Notes: generated from the sequence alone by a model not told the origin. Positions 48,579-60,073 are shown, numbered from the stretch's first letter. The stretch: DNA of 64,000 nucleotides from CAWIOX01 sp963837775 (GCA_963837775.1 CAWIOX010000033.1:62001-126000), one strand, 5' to 3'. A program made the numbers and translations.

Positions 48579-51500
48579 CCACGCGCCGGCGCTGCCGGGC
48601 AGCCGCGCCAGCTGGAGCCGGCCGGAATATGCTCACCCTTCATGACCAGCGTCAGCGCGCCCAGTTTCGCGCCATCGGCGACCACCGCGCTGTACAGCAC
48701 GGTGCTGCGCGGCCCCATGTAGACGCGCGCGCCGATGCTGACCACATCGATCTTCATCACCCGGTCTTCGAACAGGTGGGTCTGCGGGCAGGCCATCGCG
48801 TTCAGCTCGCTGTAGTCGCCGATGCGCACGCAATCGAATTCCGTGATGTCGGTGGTGTCGAGATAGACGCCGCGCCCGATGCGGCAACCCAGCACATTCA
48901 TCGCGACCGGCAGCCACGGCGTGCCGCGCAGGTAGCGCAGGAAGTTCGGCACCGCGACCCCTTCATACAGGTTGGTGACCGCTTCCGAAGCCCAGACAAA
49001 AGGGGTCCACATCGGCTTGGTGCAGGTCTGGTAACGGGACAGGAATAACCACTTCAAGGCCAGCACGAACACAAAGCAGCCCAGGCCGTACAGCATCCCG
49101 ATCAGGGTCAGGTTCCAGATCACCTGCCCCCACAGGCCGGCACCGGCCGCAGGCATCAGATCGAGCACGATGGTATAGCCGACTGCAGTCACGATCGCGT
49201 GCGGCGCGATGATCCGGAACGCTTCCACCAGCGCGCGACCGATGCGGCGCAGGATCGATGGCCGGAACGTCAGGCTCTCGGGGAAACCGCAGACCTGTTC
49301 GCGTGCGGGCAGATTGATCGGCGGCGAACCAAGCCAGGTATCGCCGTCACGGATGCGCTCGCTGTCGGGCGCGCGCGAATGCACGCCGATCAGCACGTTT
49401 TCCGGCAGCGTGGTGCCGTCGGAAATGTAGGCGCCGTTGCCGACAAAGCTGCGCCGTGAAATCACGGTTGGCCGCAGCGTCATCCAGCCGCCGTCGATCT
49501 TGTCGTCGCCGAGCATCACCGCATCGGCGATAAAGGTTTCGTCGCCGAGCGTCAGCAGGTCCGGCACCACACCGATGGCGGAAGAGATTTCGGCATGGCG
49601 ACCGACCTTCGCACCCAGCAGCCGGTACCAGGCCGGGGCAAACAGCGTCGCGTACACGCCGTGCAGCACATTCAGGCTCGATTCCTGGATTTGCCCGACC
49701 AGCCATTTCGCGCAATAGGTGTTGCTATGCACGGCCCAGGTTCCCGGCTTCATGCGCGGCAGGCAGTAACGGATGCCGGAAGAAACCAGCGCGGTACAGA
49801 TGATCAGCACCGCACTGGCAGGAAAAGCCAGCAGCAGGTATTTCAACAGTTGAAATTCGACATCGCCGCTTCTCAGCCACGGGAACCGATCGACATTGTC
49901 GAGCCAGTCGATCAGCACGAAACTGGGGAATACCGGCATGAAGAACAGCGTGGCGATCAGCAGTACGCCCATCGCAAAAAACACCGCCTCGCCGATATGC
50001 CGTGCGCGCGATGCTGCCGGACGGGCCGGGTTGCTTGCCGGATCGAAAGCGCCAAAATCGACAGCAGGAGATCCGCTCCAGATGCGCATGGACGGCAAGC
50101 GCTGGCCGTCGCTCAGTGCCGACTGGCCTTCCAGATGGCCGAAGGCAGCGATCGCGGTATTGCCTTCAAGAACGGTGTAAGAACCGACGCAGGCTTCACG
50201 CCCGAGATGGATCGGCCCCAGGCGCAATTCGCCATGTTCGACCCGCGCGTTCTCGAAGCTGACCGCGTTGCCTATGCTGACACCGTCTTCGATCGTCAGC
50301 AAATCCGGGCAGCGGAATGTGATCGAGCCGATCACCACATTCTTGCCGATCTTCGCTCCCAGCGCGCGCAGCCACCAGACATACAGCGGTGAAGCGGTCA
50401 GCATATAGGCCGGCGCCGACTCGACCAGACGATCCGCCAGCCACCAGCGGTAATAAGTGATACCCCACAGCGGATAGCGGCCGGCCTGCAGCTTGCCGGC
50501 AATCAGCCATTTCCCGGCCAGCGCGAAAGCGAACTCGGCAACTGTCGCCAGCAGGAAAACGCCGACGGAAATCGCAATCGCACCCGGAATCGAATCGCCC
50601 GGATCGCCGGTATAGAAATGGTAGGTGAAAAACGGCGCCATCCATTGCGCCATGCGCATCGCCACCAGCACCGGCACCGCCAGCGCCTGCGCCGCGCCGC
50701 AGCGCCAGCGTTTGAACGCGGAAGGCGGGGTCCAGTCGGGATCGGCGCTGGCTGCCGGTGCGTGGCTCTGCAACAGCACCTCCGCTATGCGGCCGACCAC
50801 GCGGTTCTTGTAGATGTCGCTCACCGTCACGTGCGCAAAGCGCGGATCGGCTCGCAAGGCCGATGCCAGCCGCGCGGCGAACAAGGAATGCCCGCCCAGG
50901 TCGGAAAAGAAATCGGCAGTACGGCGAATCGGCTGGCCGGGGAACAGCTTGCCCAATGCGGTAAACAGCACTTGCTCGGCCGGATTTTGCGCCACATCCG
51001 ATTCCGTCGATTCGGCGCTAATCGCAGCCAATGGCCGTGCCTTGAGCGCTTTCCGGTCGATTTTCCCCGAAGTGAGGCGCGGCATTTCGGCCATAGGCTC
51101 GAACACGCCGGGCACCATGTAGGACGGCAGGATCTCGCTCAGCGCCGCGCGCAGTGCGGCCGCCGAGACGCCGTCCCGGCCTTCCGGCACGATGAATGCA
51201 ATCAGCTGGTCGATTCCCTCTTCCTGGCGCAGCACGACCGCGACCGTTCCGACGCCAGGCTGCCTGGCAAGCGCCGCCTCGATTTCGCCCAGCTCGACCC
51301 GAAAGCCGCGGATTTTTACCTGATCGTCGGTGCGGCCCAGGCATTGCACGCGGCCGTCGGCATCGATGCGCGCCAGGTCGCCGGTCCGGTACAGGCGCGC
51401 ATTGTGCGCATGATCCGCCCACGGATTGGCGAGAAACTTTTCCGCCGTCAGGTCCGGCCGCCCCAGATAACCATCGGATACGCCCGGGCCGATGATGCAC

Positions 51501-52630
51501 AGCTCGCCGACCGAGCCGCGCGCCAGCAGCGTCAGCGCATTGTCAGTCGACGGATCGATCACCAGCAGCCCGTAATTGGGCAGCGGACGGCCGATCGTCA
51601 CCGCCTCGCCCGGATGCAGCTCGGCCAGGCTGGCCGAGATCGTGGCCTCGGTCGGCCCGTAAGTATTGAACAGCCGGCGCCCGGCGATCGCCCAGCGCTC
51701 CACAATGCTTTGCGGACACATCTCGCCACCGAGGTTGATCAGCCGCAGCCCGGGCACGTCGTGCGCGAACAGCGCCAGCAGGGTCGGCACCGCATGCAGC
51801 ACCGTGACATGATTGTCAGCCAGCGCGCGCGGCAGCGCTTCCGGATCGGCGGCGATCTCTTTCGGCGCGATCCAGAGCGTCGCGCCGACCAGATAGCTGA
51901 TCCAGATTTCCTCGAACGACATGTCGAAGGCGACCGAAAATCCCTGGTAGACGCGATCGGATTCTTGCACGCCGAGCATGTGGTTTTCACTGCGCAGGAA
52001 ATGGCAAATGCTGCCCTGATTGATCGCAATGCCCTTGGGCTTGCCGGTCGAGCCGGAAGTGTAGATCACATAGGCCGGATGGCTCGGCAACAGGCCGGAT
52101 CGGCGTTGCAGCAGGCCCGACGCTGCCTGGGTCAGGGATTCCGCGCTCCAGACTTGGCGCTCGAGATCCTTCAGATACGGCGCAAATTGCTCGCAGCTGA
52201 CGATCCCGACCGCATTCGCATCGTCGAGGCAGACTGCAATCCGTTCCACCGGCACGTCGGCATCGAACGGCAGCCAGGCGGCGCCCGCTTTTGCGATGCC
52301 GGCCTGCATTACGAGAAGCTCGATCCCGCGCGGCAGCCAGAGTCCGACGATATCGCCCGGCTCTACGCCGAATGCAATCAGGGCTGAGGCCACCAGATCG
52401 GCGCGCGCGTCGAGCTCGCCGTAGCTCAGGCTCTGCTCGCCGAAGATCAATGCGGTCTGTTGCGGGATGCGGGCTGCAGTGGCCTCGAGCAGATCGGCCA
52501 GCACTTCATTGCGGATCAGGTCGGGCTTCACAGGCCCCAGCAAAATATCATCAGCCGTGGTGATTTCGCTGGCGACAAGGACGGAAGAAAGTATCTCTGA
52601 AGGAATTTCAGCCGATAAGGATTTGGTCAT
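48575..52630 (-). CDS. NRPS-like enzyme: adenylation, carrier and repeated membrane/hexapeptide domains
   Basis: About 1351 residues. The adenylation domain spans roughly 40-540: YVIYTSGSTGKPKG (A3), YGPTEAT (A5), YRTGDLARID (A7), GRTDDQVKIRGFRVELGEIE (A8) and SGKIDRKALK (A10). The carrier domain has the phosphopantetheine serine in DFFSDLGGHSLFAARL. The last 700 residues alternate membrane helices with left-handed beta-helix units (GAKIGKNVVIGS, GAKVGRHAEISS, GCRIGRGVYLDT), the terminal region seen in homopoly-amino-acid synthetases of the poly-lysine synthetase type. FDMSFEE puts an acidic residue in the binding pocket, suggesting a basic amino acid. The start is ATG 52630; TTG 52672 is also open. 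Confidence 0.8.
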   Translation of the reverse strand: MTKSLSAEIPSEILSSVLVASEITTADDILLGPVKPDLIRNEVLADLLEATAARIPQQTALIFGEQSLSYGELDARADLVASALIAFGVEPGDIVGLWLPRGIELLVMQAGIAKAGAAWLPFDADVPVERIAVCLDDANAVGIVSCEQFAPYLKDLERQVWSAESLTQAASGLLQRRSGLLPSHPAYVIYTSGSTGKPKGIAINQGSICHFLRSENHMLGVQESDRVYQGFSVAFDMSFEEIWISYLVGATLWIAPKEIAADPEALPRALADNHVTVLHAVPTLLALFAHDVPGLRLINLGGEMCPQSIVERWAIAGRRLFNTYGPTEATISASLAELHPGEAVTIGRPLPNYGLLVIDPSTDNALTLLARGSVGELCIIGPGVSDGYLGRPDLTAEKFLANPWADHAHNARLYRTGDLARIDADGRVQCLGRTDDQVKIRGFRVELGEIEAALARQPGVGTVAVVLRQEEGIDQLIAFIVPEGRDGVSAAALRAALSEILPSYMVPGVFEPMAEMPRLTSGKIDRKALKARPLAAISAESTESDVAQNPAEQVLFTALGKLFPGQPIRRTADFFSDLGGHSLFAARLASALRADPRFAHVTVSDIYKNRVVGRIAEVLLQSHAPAASADPDWTPPSAFKRWRCGAAQALAVPVLVAMRMAQWMAPFFTYHFYTGDPGDSIPGAIAISVGVFLLATVAEFAFALAGKWLIAGKLQAGRYPLWGITYYRWWLADRLVESAPAYMLTASPLYVWWLRALGAKIGKNVVIGSITFRCPDLLTIEDGVSIGNAVSFENARVEHGELRLGPIHLGREACVGSYTVLEGNTAIAAFGHLEGQSALSDGQRLPSMRIWSGSPAVDFGAFDPASNPARPAASRARHIGEAVFFAMGVLLIATLFFMPVFPSFVLIDWLDNVDRFPWLRSGDVEFQLLKYLLLAFPASAVLIICTALVSSGIRYCLPRMKPGTWAVHSNTYCAKWLVGQIQESSLNVLHGVYATLFAPAWYRLLGAKVGRHAEISSAIGVVPDLLTLGDETFIADAVMLGDDKIDGGWMTLRPTVISRRSFVGNGAYISDGTTLPENVLIGVHSRAPDSERIRDGDTWLGSPPINLPAREQVCGFPESLTFRPSILRRIGRALVEAFRIIAPHAIVTAVGYTIVLDLMPAAGAGLWGQVIWNLTLIGMLYGLGCFVFVLALKWLFLSRYQTCTKPMWTPFVWASEAVTNLYEGVAVPNFLRYLRGTPWLPVAMNVLGCRIGRGVYLDTTDITEFDCVRIGDYSELNAMACPQTHLFEDRVMKIDVVSIGARVYMGPRSTVLYSAVVADGAKLGALTLVMKGEHIPAGSSWRGCPAAPARG

Positions 52631-52783
52631 GATGTGGCTGTCAGCCTGCTCAGTAAATTTGTTTGAAAACAACTATATGGGTAAATATGGGTAAGAAATT
52701 CAGCATCTCTTATTTCAAGATCGCTAAGAATCCTTCAAAACAGGCAGCGCCGCCATGCTTTACATCAATCCGGAACGGAAACG

Positions 52784-52816
52784 AAAAAAGGAGAGATTCT
52801 CGATCTCTCCTTTTTT
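52784..52816. terminator. bidirectional terminator upstream of the NRPS-like gene
   Basis: AAAAAAGGAGAGAT (52784-52797), loop TCTCG, exact complement (52803-52816) with six A at one end and six T at the other. It terminates the ferredoxin operon on the minus strand. Confidence 0.9.
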
Positions 52817-52848
52817 ACAACGAATCCTGATGTCAGATGCGCAAGTGT

Positions 52849-53163
<315 letters not shown>

Positions 53164-53173
53164 TCAAATTAAC

Positions 53174-53707
<534 letters not shown>

Positions 53708-53731
53708 TTATGCCTGAGAAGCGGTACAGAT

Positions 53732-54391
53732 TTAAATTTCTGTCTTGCGCTGCAACAAATGATAGAACACCAGCCCGGCCCGGCCCTCGCGCACGACTTC
53801 CCAGCCGTCCATCCAGGCGGGCGGTGTTTCGCTGTCCAGCGCCTGCTCCGCTTCGACATAGATCAGGCCTTTTTCTGCCAGCAAACGCTGACAGACAGGC
53901 AACATTTTTTCCAGCCAGCCCTGATGATAAGGCGGGTCGAGGAAAATCAGCTTGAACTGGCTGGCGCTGCCGGTCACCCGCGACGCCATGTTCTGCGCGA
54001 CCGTCAGCGCATCGCCGCGCAACGCTGTGACATTGTCTGCATGCAATTTTTCCTTGATCGCTTCCAGCTGGCGCACGGCCGACGTGTTTTCCTCGACCAT
54101 CAGCACCCGCGCCGCGCCGCGGCTGGCCGCCTCGAAGCCGAGCGCACCGCTGCCGGCGAACAGATCGAGGCAGGCGACTTGGCCCCAGGCCCCGTCCAGC
54201 AGGAAATTGAGCCAGTTGAATACGGTCTCGCGCACCCGGTCCGGGGTCGGACGCAAGCCCTCCGCCGCCAGTACCGGCAGCGTCGAACGCTTCCACTGGC
54301 CGCCGATGATGCGCACCTGCTGTGCCGGACCGGTACGGGCGCGGCCCGGTGCGGTTTGCTTGGTCTTGCCCAGATAGATCTTTTTTGACAT
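53732..54391 (-). CDS. rsmD: 16S rRNA (guanine966-N2)-methyltransferase RsmD
   Basis: A 219-residue SAM-dependent enzyme. RPTPDRVRETVFNWL is the family signature, LDLFAGSGALGFEAASRGA is the SAM-binding loop and LIFLDPPYHQGW is the catalytic motif. The N-terminal tail is basic. It is upstream of coaD and downstream of two M16 peptidase genes; ftsY is divergent beyond them, as in many proteobacteria. Confidence 0.95.
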   Translation of the reverse strand: MSKKIYLGKTKQTAPGRARTGPAQQVRIIGGQWKRSTLPVLAAEGLRPTPDRVRETVFNWLNFLLDGAWGQVACLDLFAGSGALGFEAASRGAARVLMVEENTSAVRQLEAIKEKLHADNVTALRGDALTVAQNMASRVTGSASQFKLIFLDPPYHQGWLEKMLPVCQRLLAEKGLIYVEAEQALDSETPPAWMDGWEVVREGRAGLVFYHLLQRKTEI

Positions 54392-54410
54392 GAAATTTCT
54401 TGAATTCGAT

Positions 54411-54486
54411 GGAGTATGACTAAAAACAGGGTAATTGCCGCACGATTTTATTGGGGCTGATTTATATACATCCAGCAGTATATATT
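54411..54486 (-). repeat. dispersed intergenic repeat, copy H
   Basis: On the minus strand it reads AATATATACTGCTGGATGTA, CAGCCCCAATAAAATCGTGCGG, then CATACTCC. It is a diverged member of the family, located between rsmD and the M16 peptidase gene. Confidence 0.65.
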
Positions 54487-54505
54487 ACCGTCCAACACTC
54501 AACGA

Positions 54506-55818
54506 TCAATGATCGACGCCGACCACGACGGTGGCCAGCTTGTCGGGCGCGACCTTGCGCGCAAAAGCGGCCTTGATGCCGGGCACCGTGACCTTGGCGA
54601 TCTGCGCGGTCCAGGTGTCGAGGTAATCCAGCGGCAACTGGTAATAGCCGATCGCGGCGATGTTGTCGAGTATCTTGCGGTTGTTGTCGATGCGCAGCGA
54701 AAAACCGCCGATCAGGTTGTCCTTGGCCGCCTTCAGCTCCTGCGGCGTGGGGCCGTCGCGCAAATAGGCGGCCAGCGTCGCGCGCACCACCTTGAGCGCC
54801 TCGTCGGCCTGCTCCTTCTTGGTCTGCAGGCCGATCTGGAACGGCCCCGGCTGCGCCATCGGGCTGAAGTAACTGTAAACACTATAGGACAAAGCGCGCT
54901 TTTCGCGCACTTCGCGGGTCAGGCGCGACACGAAACCGCCGCCGCCCAGGATGTAATTGCCGACCGTCAGCGTGAAATAATCCGGATCGCCGCGCTGCAA
55001 TGCCGGCGCACCGATCAGGATGTGCGCCTGCGAGGCCGGATGCGCGATGCGCAGCTCGCTCTGTTGCGGCGCGGGCACCGGCGGCAGCGCCGGCAACGCA
55101 GTGCCGGACTGCGCCAGGCGCGCGGTCAGTTGCTGCGCAATCGCATCGGCCTGGCCCGCGTGACATCGCCGATCAGCGCGATCACCGCACGGTTGGCGAC
55201 GTAATGGGTGCGATGGAATGCCAGCAGGTCGTCGCGCGTGATCGCCTCGACCGAGGCGGCGGTGGCTTCCTGCGCATACGGATGCGCGCCATACAGCGCA
55301 TGCCAGAACGCCTTGTTGGCAATCGACTCCGGCTTGGTTTCGTCTTCCTTCAGGGCGGCGATGGTGCGCGCCTTGTCGCGCGCCAGGATGTCGGCCGGGA
55401 AGCCCGGTTGCGCCAGAATGCGCGCCACCAGTGCAATCGCCGCATCGCGCTCCGGATTGGCCGACAGCGTGCGCAAGCTGATGCCGGCGCGCTCGCTGCC
55501 GGCACTGCCGCCGCGCTGCGCTGCGGTATCGGCAAACGCATCGGAAATCTGCGCTTCGTTCAGCGCCGGCTCCGCTGCCACCGCCTGGATCCCGCGCGCC
55601 AGCATCGCATTGGTCAGCGCGGCGGTGCCGGACTTGCCTTCTGGGTCGCGCCGTGCGCCGGCATCGAATTCGACGCTCAGATCGAGCAGCGGTATCGTGT
55701 GATTTTCGACAAACAGCACGCGCGCGCCGTTGTCCAGCGTCCAGGACTCGATCTTGAGCGCGGCCTGGGCGCCGGATGCCAGCAGCAGCGCCAGCAAGGG
55801 GATGAACATTCGTTTCAT
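54506..55818 (-). CDS. M16-family peptidase-like protein lacking the zinc motif, one frameshift
   Basis: A signal peptide (MKRMFIPLLALLLASGAQA) precedes an M16 fold of about 437 residues. The usual HxxEH is absent: the equivalent position reads LTNAMLARG, so this is probably the inactive partner of the upstream peptidase. The C-terminal domain has NYILGGGGFVSRLTREVREKRALSYSVY, the substrate-binding R/Y motif. The frame shifts at about 55150, between GDVTRA and ADAIAQQL. It starts 62 bp after the active paralogue. Confidence 0.85.
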
Positions 55819-55880
55819 GGTGATTTATCCGTGTTTCTTGTATGTGATGTGCAGCAAACGGCGCAGCTGGCGCGGCAGCC

Positions 55881-57249
55881 TCAGTGCTTCAATCCGGCCG
55901 GCGGCGCGGCTTTTTCCTTGGGCAAGGGCAGCGGCACCAGCGTCGCCACGGTCAGCGCATCGTCGCCGAAGTATTTTTGCGCGACCGCCTGCACCTGCTG
56001 CGGCGTGACCGCTTTCAGTTTTTCCAGGATGCGGTCGAGCTGCTTATGCGACACGCCGCTCATTTCCATCATGCCGATTTCCATCGCCTGGCCGAAGATC
56101 GAATCGCGCTTGTAGACCTGGCCGGCGATCAGTTGCGCCTTCACGCGCGTCAGTTCCTGCTCCGACACGCCGTCCCTGGCGATGCGCGTCAACTTCGGCG
56201 CGCAGGCGCTGCTCCAGTTGTTCGGTGCTGGTGCCCTGCGCCGGCGTGCCGTCCAGTATGAACAGTACCGGCCCGCGCGCAGTGCTGGAATACCCTGCGC
56301 CGACCTCGTTGGCGACCTTGTCGGCGCGCACCAGTTGCGCGTTCAGGCGCGCATTGTCATAGCCGTCCAGCACTGCGGCCAGCACCTCCAGCGCATGCAC
56401 GTCATCGTCTTTTTCGACATCGCGCAGGGTCGGCACCTTGAACGCCAGCGCCACATACGGATTTTCCGCCGGGGCCTTGACGGTCACGCGCTTGATGCCG
56501 CGCTGCAGCGGTTCGTTCTGCGGCTTTTCGACTGGCAGCGGCTTGGCCGGGATTTTGCCGAAATATTTCTGCGCCAGCGCATATACCTGCTTGGCGTCGA
56601 CATCGCCCGACACCACCAGCGTCGCATTATTCGGCGCATACCAGCGGTCGTGCCAGGCCTTGGCGTCCTGCACCGTCATGTGCTGAATATCATCCATCCA
56701 GCCGACGATCGGATGGTGATAAGGGTGGGCGACAAAGGCAGTCGCGCTCAGTGCCTCATGCACCAGCGCCATCGCCTGATCGTCGGTGCGCCAGCGGCGC
56801 TCTTCCATCACGACCTTGATTTCCTTCGCGAATTCATTGGGGTCGAATACCAGGTTCGCCATCCGGTCGGCTTCCAGCGCCATCACCGCTTCCAGCCTGG
56901 TTTTTTCGATCTGCTGGAAATACGCGGTGTAATCCTTGCTGGTAAACGCGTTCTCGCGTCCGCCGAGCGCCGCCACCCGCTTGCTGAACTCGCCCGGCTT
57001 CAGGGTCTTGGTGCCCTTGAACATCATGTGCTCCAGCGCATGCGCAACGCCGGTGCTGCCGTTGACTTCATCCATCGAGCCGACCTTGTACCAGACCATC
57101 TGCGCCGCCGTCGGCGCCCGATGGTCTTCCTTGACGATGATCTTCATGCCGTTTTTCAACATGAACTCCTGCGCCGCTTCCGCCAGCGCCAATCCGGGCG
57201 CGATTGCCAGCAAGCCGGCTGAAATGATTGTCCCAATACGAAATTTCAT
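55881..57249 (-). CDS. M16-family zinc metallopeptidase (active subunit), one frameshift
   Basis: A signal peptide (MKFRIGTIISAGLLAIAPGLALA) is followed by the inverted zinc motif HALEHMMF (HxxEH). The downstream glutamate lies in VVMEERRWRTDD, and a C-terminal M16 domain follows. The frame is lost at about 56185 (EQRLRAE) and resumes as LTRIARDGVSEQELTRVKAQ, ending AAPPAGLKH. About 455 residues. A periplasmic protease paired with an inactive paralogue is the usual bacterial arrangement. It is divergent from ftsY. Confidence 0.88.
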
Positions 57250-57328
57250 AGTCTGTGCTCTGTTAGAATGCGGGTGATTGTATCCCTAGTTCGCCGCGCC
57301 GCAGCGAATGCTTCTGACAACTATCCCC

Positions 57329-58384
57329 ATGTTTAGTTTCTTCAAGAAAAAACCAAAACCCGAGCCGATCGCAGCGCCAGTGCTGCCAGCACAGAAGATC
57401 GCGCCAGCTGCGCCACCAGTCATTGAACCACCCGCCACCGCCAGCCATGCCGAACCGGTAGCGGCAACGCCTGCGCCGAGCGACGAAAAGCGCTCCTGGC
57501 TGGCCAAGCTCAAGGCCGGCCTGTCGAAAACCTCCAGCAACCTGACCACCCTGTTCATCGGCGCGAAAATCGACGACGACTTGTACGAGGAACTGGAAGC
57601 GGCGCTGCTGATGGCCGACGCCGGCGTGGAGGCGACCCAGTTCCTGCTCGATGCGCTGAAAAAGAGGGTCAAGAATGAAAAACTGACCGAGGCCGCGCAA
57701 GTCAAGACGGCGCTGCGCAGCCTGATGATCGAGCTGCTGACGCCGCTGCAGAAACCGTTCGAGCTGGGCCGCCACCAGCCGCTGGTGATGATGATCGCCG
57801 GCGTCAACGGCGCCGGCAAGACCACCACCATCGGCAAGCTGGCCAAGCATCTGCAGGCGCACCAGCAATCGGTGCTGCTGGCCGCCGGCGACACCTTCCG
57901 CGCTGCGGCGCGCGAACAGCTGACGGTATGGGGCGAACGCAACAACGTGACGGTGATTGCGCAGGAATCCGGCGACCCGGCTGCCATCGCCTTCGACGCG
58001 GTGCAATCGGCCAAGGCGCGCGGCATCAATGTCGTGATGGTGGACACCGCCGGGCGCCTGCCGACCCAGTTGCACCTGATGGAAGAACTGAAGAAGATCA
58101 AGCGCGTGATCGGCAAGAGCCTGGACGGTGCGCCGCACGAAGTGCTGCTGATCATCGACGGCAACACCGGCCAGAATGCGCTGACGCAGGTCAAGGCTTT
58201 CGACGATGCGCTGGGGCTGACCGGACTGGTGGTGACCAAGCTCGACGGCACCGCCAAGGGCGGCGTGATCGCCGCCATCGCGAAGACCCGCCCGATACCG
58301 GTCTATTTCATCGGCGTCGGCGAGAAGATCGAGGATCTGCAACCGTTCAATGCGCAGGAATTCGTCGATGCGATATTCGACTGA
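57329..58384 (+). CDS. ftsY: signal recognition particle receptor FtsY
   Basis: 351 residues from MFSFFKKKPKPEP; an in-frame start seven codons earlier is less typical. A short acidic/proline-rich A region precedes the NG domain with GVNGAGKTTTIGKLAKHL (G1), DTFRAAAREQL, VDTAGRLPTQ (G3), TKLDGTAKGG (G4) and the final PFNAQEFVDAIF. It docks ribosome-SRP complexes at the membrane. ftsE and ftsX follow on the same strand, then rpoH, the classic ftsYEX-rpoH order. Confidence 0.96.
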   Translation: MFSFFKKKPKPEPIAAPVLPAQKIAPAAPPVIEPPATASHAEPVAATPAPSDEKRSWLAKLKAGLSKTSSNLTTLFIGAKIDDDLYEELEAALLMADAGVEATQFLLDALKKRVKNEKLTEAAQVKTALRSLMIELLTPLQKPFELGRHQPLVMMIAGVNGAGKTTTIGKLAKHLQAHQQSVLLAAGDTFRAAAREQLTVWGERNNVTVIAQESGDPAAIAFDAVQSAKARGINVVMVDTAGRLPTQLHLMEELKKIKRVIGKSLDGAPHEVLLIIDGNTGQNALTQVKAFDDALGLTGLVVTKLDGTAKGGVIAAIAKTRPIPVYFIGVGEKIEDLQPFNAQEFVDAIFD

Positions 58385-58436
58385 TGTCATGCATTAGCGT
58401 GCATTAATTTCCAATAATCACTGACTCAGGCTCTGC

Positions 58437-59132
58437 ATGATCGAGTTCCAGCAAGTCTCCAAACGCTATGCCGGCGATGCGCTTGCGCTGTCCGGCATCA
58501 CGCTGTCGGTCGCCAAAGGCGAACTGGTATTTCTGGCCGGGCCGTCCGGCGCGGGCAAATCGACGCTGCTGAAGATGATTGCGGTGATGGAGCGGCCGTC
58601 CTCCGGCACGGTGCTGCTCAACGGCCAGAATGTCGGCAAGATGAAGCGCGCCGGCCTGCCTTACCTGCGGCGCAATCTGGGCCTGATCTTCCAGGAGCAG
58701 CACCTGCTGCAGGACCGCAATGTACTGGCCAACGTGATGCTGCCGCTGATCGTCACCGGCGCAACGCGCCAGGAAGCCGAAACGCGGGCGCTGGCGGCGC
58801 TGGACAAGGTCGGGCTGCTGGCGCGCGCCAAAGCGGAGCCGCAGGCGCTGTCCGGCGGCGAACAGCAGCGGGTCGCGATTGCGCGCGCGATCGTCAACCG
58901 GCCGCAACTGATCCTGGCCGACGAACCGACCGCCAATCTCGACCGCGACAGCGCCAACAAGGTGCTCGATGCGCTCAAGGCCTTCCACGCGGCCGGCGTC
59001 ACCTGCCTGATCTCGACCCACGACGAACAAGTGATCGGCAGCGCCAGCCGCGTGATCCATCTGCGTCAGGGGCAACTGGTCGATGCCGGGCGCGAAGTCT
59101 TGCAAAATTCAGCAGCGGAGGCAGCACGATGA
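58437..59132 (+). CDS. ftsE: cell division ABC transporter ATP-binding protein FtsE
   Basis: 231 residues with Walker A GPSGAGKST, Q-loop FQEQHLLQDRNV, signature LSGGEQQRV, Walker B LILADEPTANLD and STHDEQVI. It pairs with FtsX to control septal peptidoglycan hydrolases. Its stop overlaps the ftsX ATG by 4 bp. Confidence 0.95.
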   Translation: MIEFQQVSKRYAGDALALSGITLSVAKGELVFLAGPSGAGKSTLLKMIAVMERPSSGTVLLNGQNVGKMKRAGLPYLRRNLGLIFQEQHLLQDRNVLANVMLPLIVTGATRQEAETRALAALDKVGLLARAKAEPQALSGGEQQRVAIARAIVNRPQLILADEPTANLDRDSANKVLDALKAFHAAGVTCLISTHDEQVIGSASRVIHLRQGQLVDAGREVLQNSAAEAAR

Positions 59133-60043
59133 GAATCTGGTTCAGGGAACATGGCTTCGCATTGGCGGAAGCGTTCCGAAAACTGATCAAGGCGCCCGGC
59201 AGCTTCGTGTTCAATGTGCTGGTGGTCGCGATTGCGCTGGCGCTGCCGTTTGCCGGACTGACCTTGCTGGAAAATATCCGCCCGCTGTCGGAACAGCTCG
59301 CGGTCGAGCCGGAAATCAGCCTGTTCCTGGCGATGGACACACCGCGCGAACAAGCCCAGGCACTGGCCTCGGCGATCCGCAATACGCTACGCGAGGGCAA
59401 CAAAAAAACCAAAATCACCTTCATCCCGCGCGAAACAGCGCTCGACACGCTGAAGGACAAGAGCGGCCTGACCGATGCGCTGGCCACGCTGGGCGCCAAC
59501 CCGCTGCCCGACAGCTATCTGTTGCGCCTGTCCGATATCGATGCCGGCAGCGTGGATGCGCTGGCGGCGCGGCTGCAGGCACTGCCCGGCGTAGAGACGG
59601 TGCAAGTCGATTCGGCCTGGGTCAAGCGCCTGGGTGCGATGCTGCATGTGCTGCAGCTATGCCTGCTGCTGCTGGCCGGCACACTGGGCGTGGTGGTGGT
59701 GGCCGTCATCTTCAACACGGTGCGGCTGCAAGTGATGACCCAGAGCGAAGAAATCTCGGTATCGCGCCTGATCGGCGCCACCGACAGCTTCATCCATCGC
59801 CCGTTCTATTACACCGGTGCGCTGCTGGGCATCTGTGCCGGCGCTGCGGCACTGGCCGCAGTTGCGCTGGCACTGCTGCCGCTGAACGAGGCAATCGCGG
59901 ATTTCGCCCACTTGTACGGTTCCGAGTTCAGGCTGATGCCGCTCAATCTGCAGACCGTGGCGCTGCTGCTGGCAATCAGCGCCGCACTGGGGTTGACCGG
60001 TGCGATGCTGTCGGTCAAGCGCCACCTGGCCCGCCTGGCATGA
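59129..60043 (+). CDS. ftsX: cell division protein FtsX
   Basis: 304 residues with four membrane segments: one near residues 30-50, a large periplasmic loop to about 170, and three at the C-terminus (LLLLAGTLGVVVVAVIF, LGICAGAAALAAVALALL, VALLLAISAALGLTGA). The segment SEEISVSRLIGATDSFIHRP is the conserved cytoplasmic coupling loop. It forms the membrane part of FtsEX. Confidence 0.95.
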   Translation: MRIWFREHGFALAEAFRKLIKAPGSFVFNVLVVAIALALPFAGLTLLENIRPLSEQLAVEPEISLFLAMDTPREQAQALASAIRNTLREGNKKTKITFIPRETALDTLKDKSGLTDALATLGANPLPDSYLLRLSDIDAGSVDALAARLQALPGVETVQVDSAWVKRLGAMLHVLQLCLLLLAGTLGVVVVAVIFNTVRLQVMTQSEEISVSRLIGATDSFIHRPFYYTGALLGICAGAAALAAVALALLPLNEAIADFAHLYGSEFRLMPLNLQTVALLLAISAALGLTGAMLSVKRHLARLA

Positions 60044-60073
60044 ACCGCCGGCACTTCCGCCGCCCCTGGGCGT

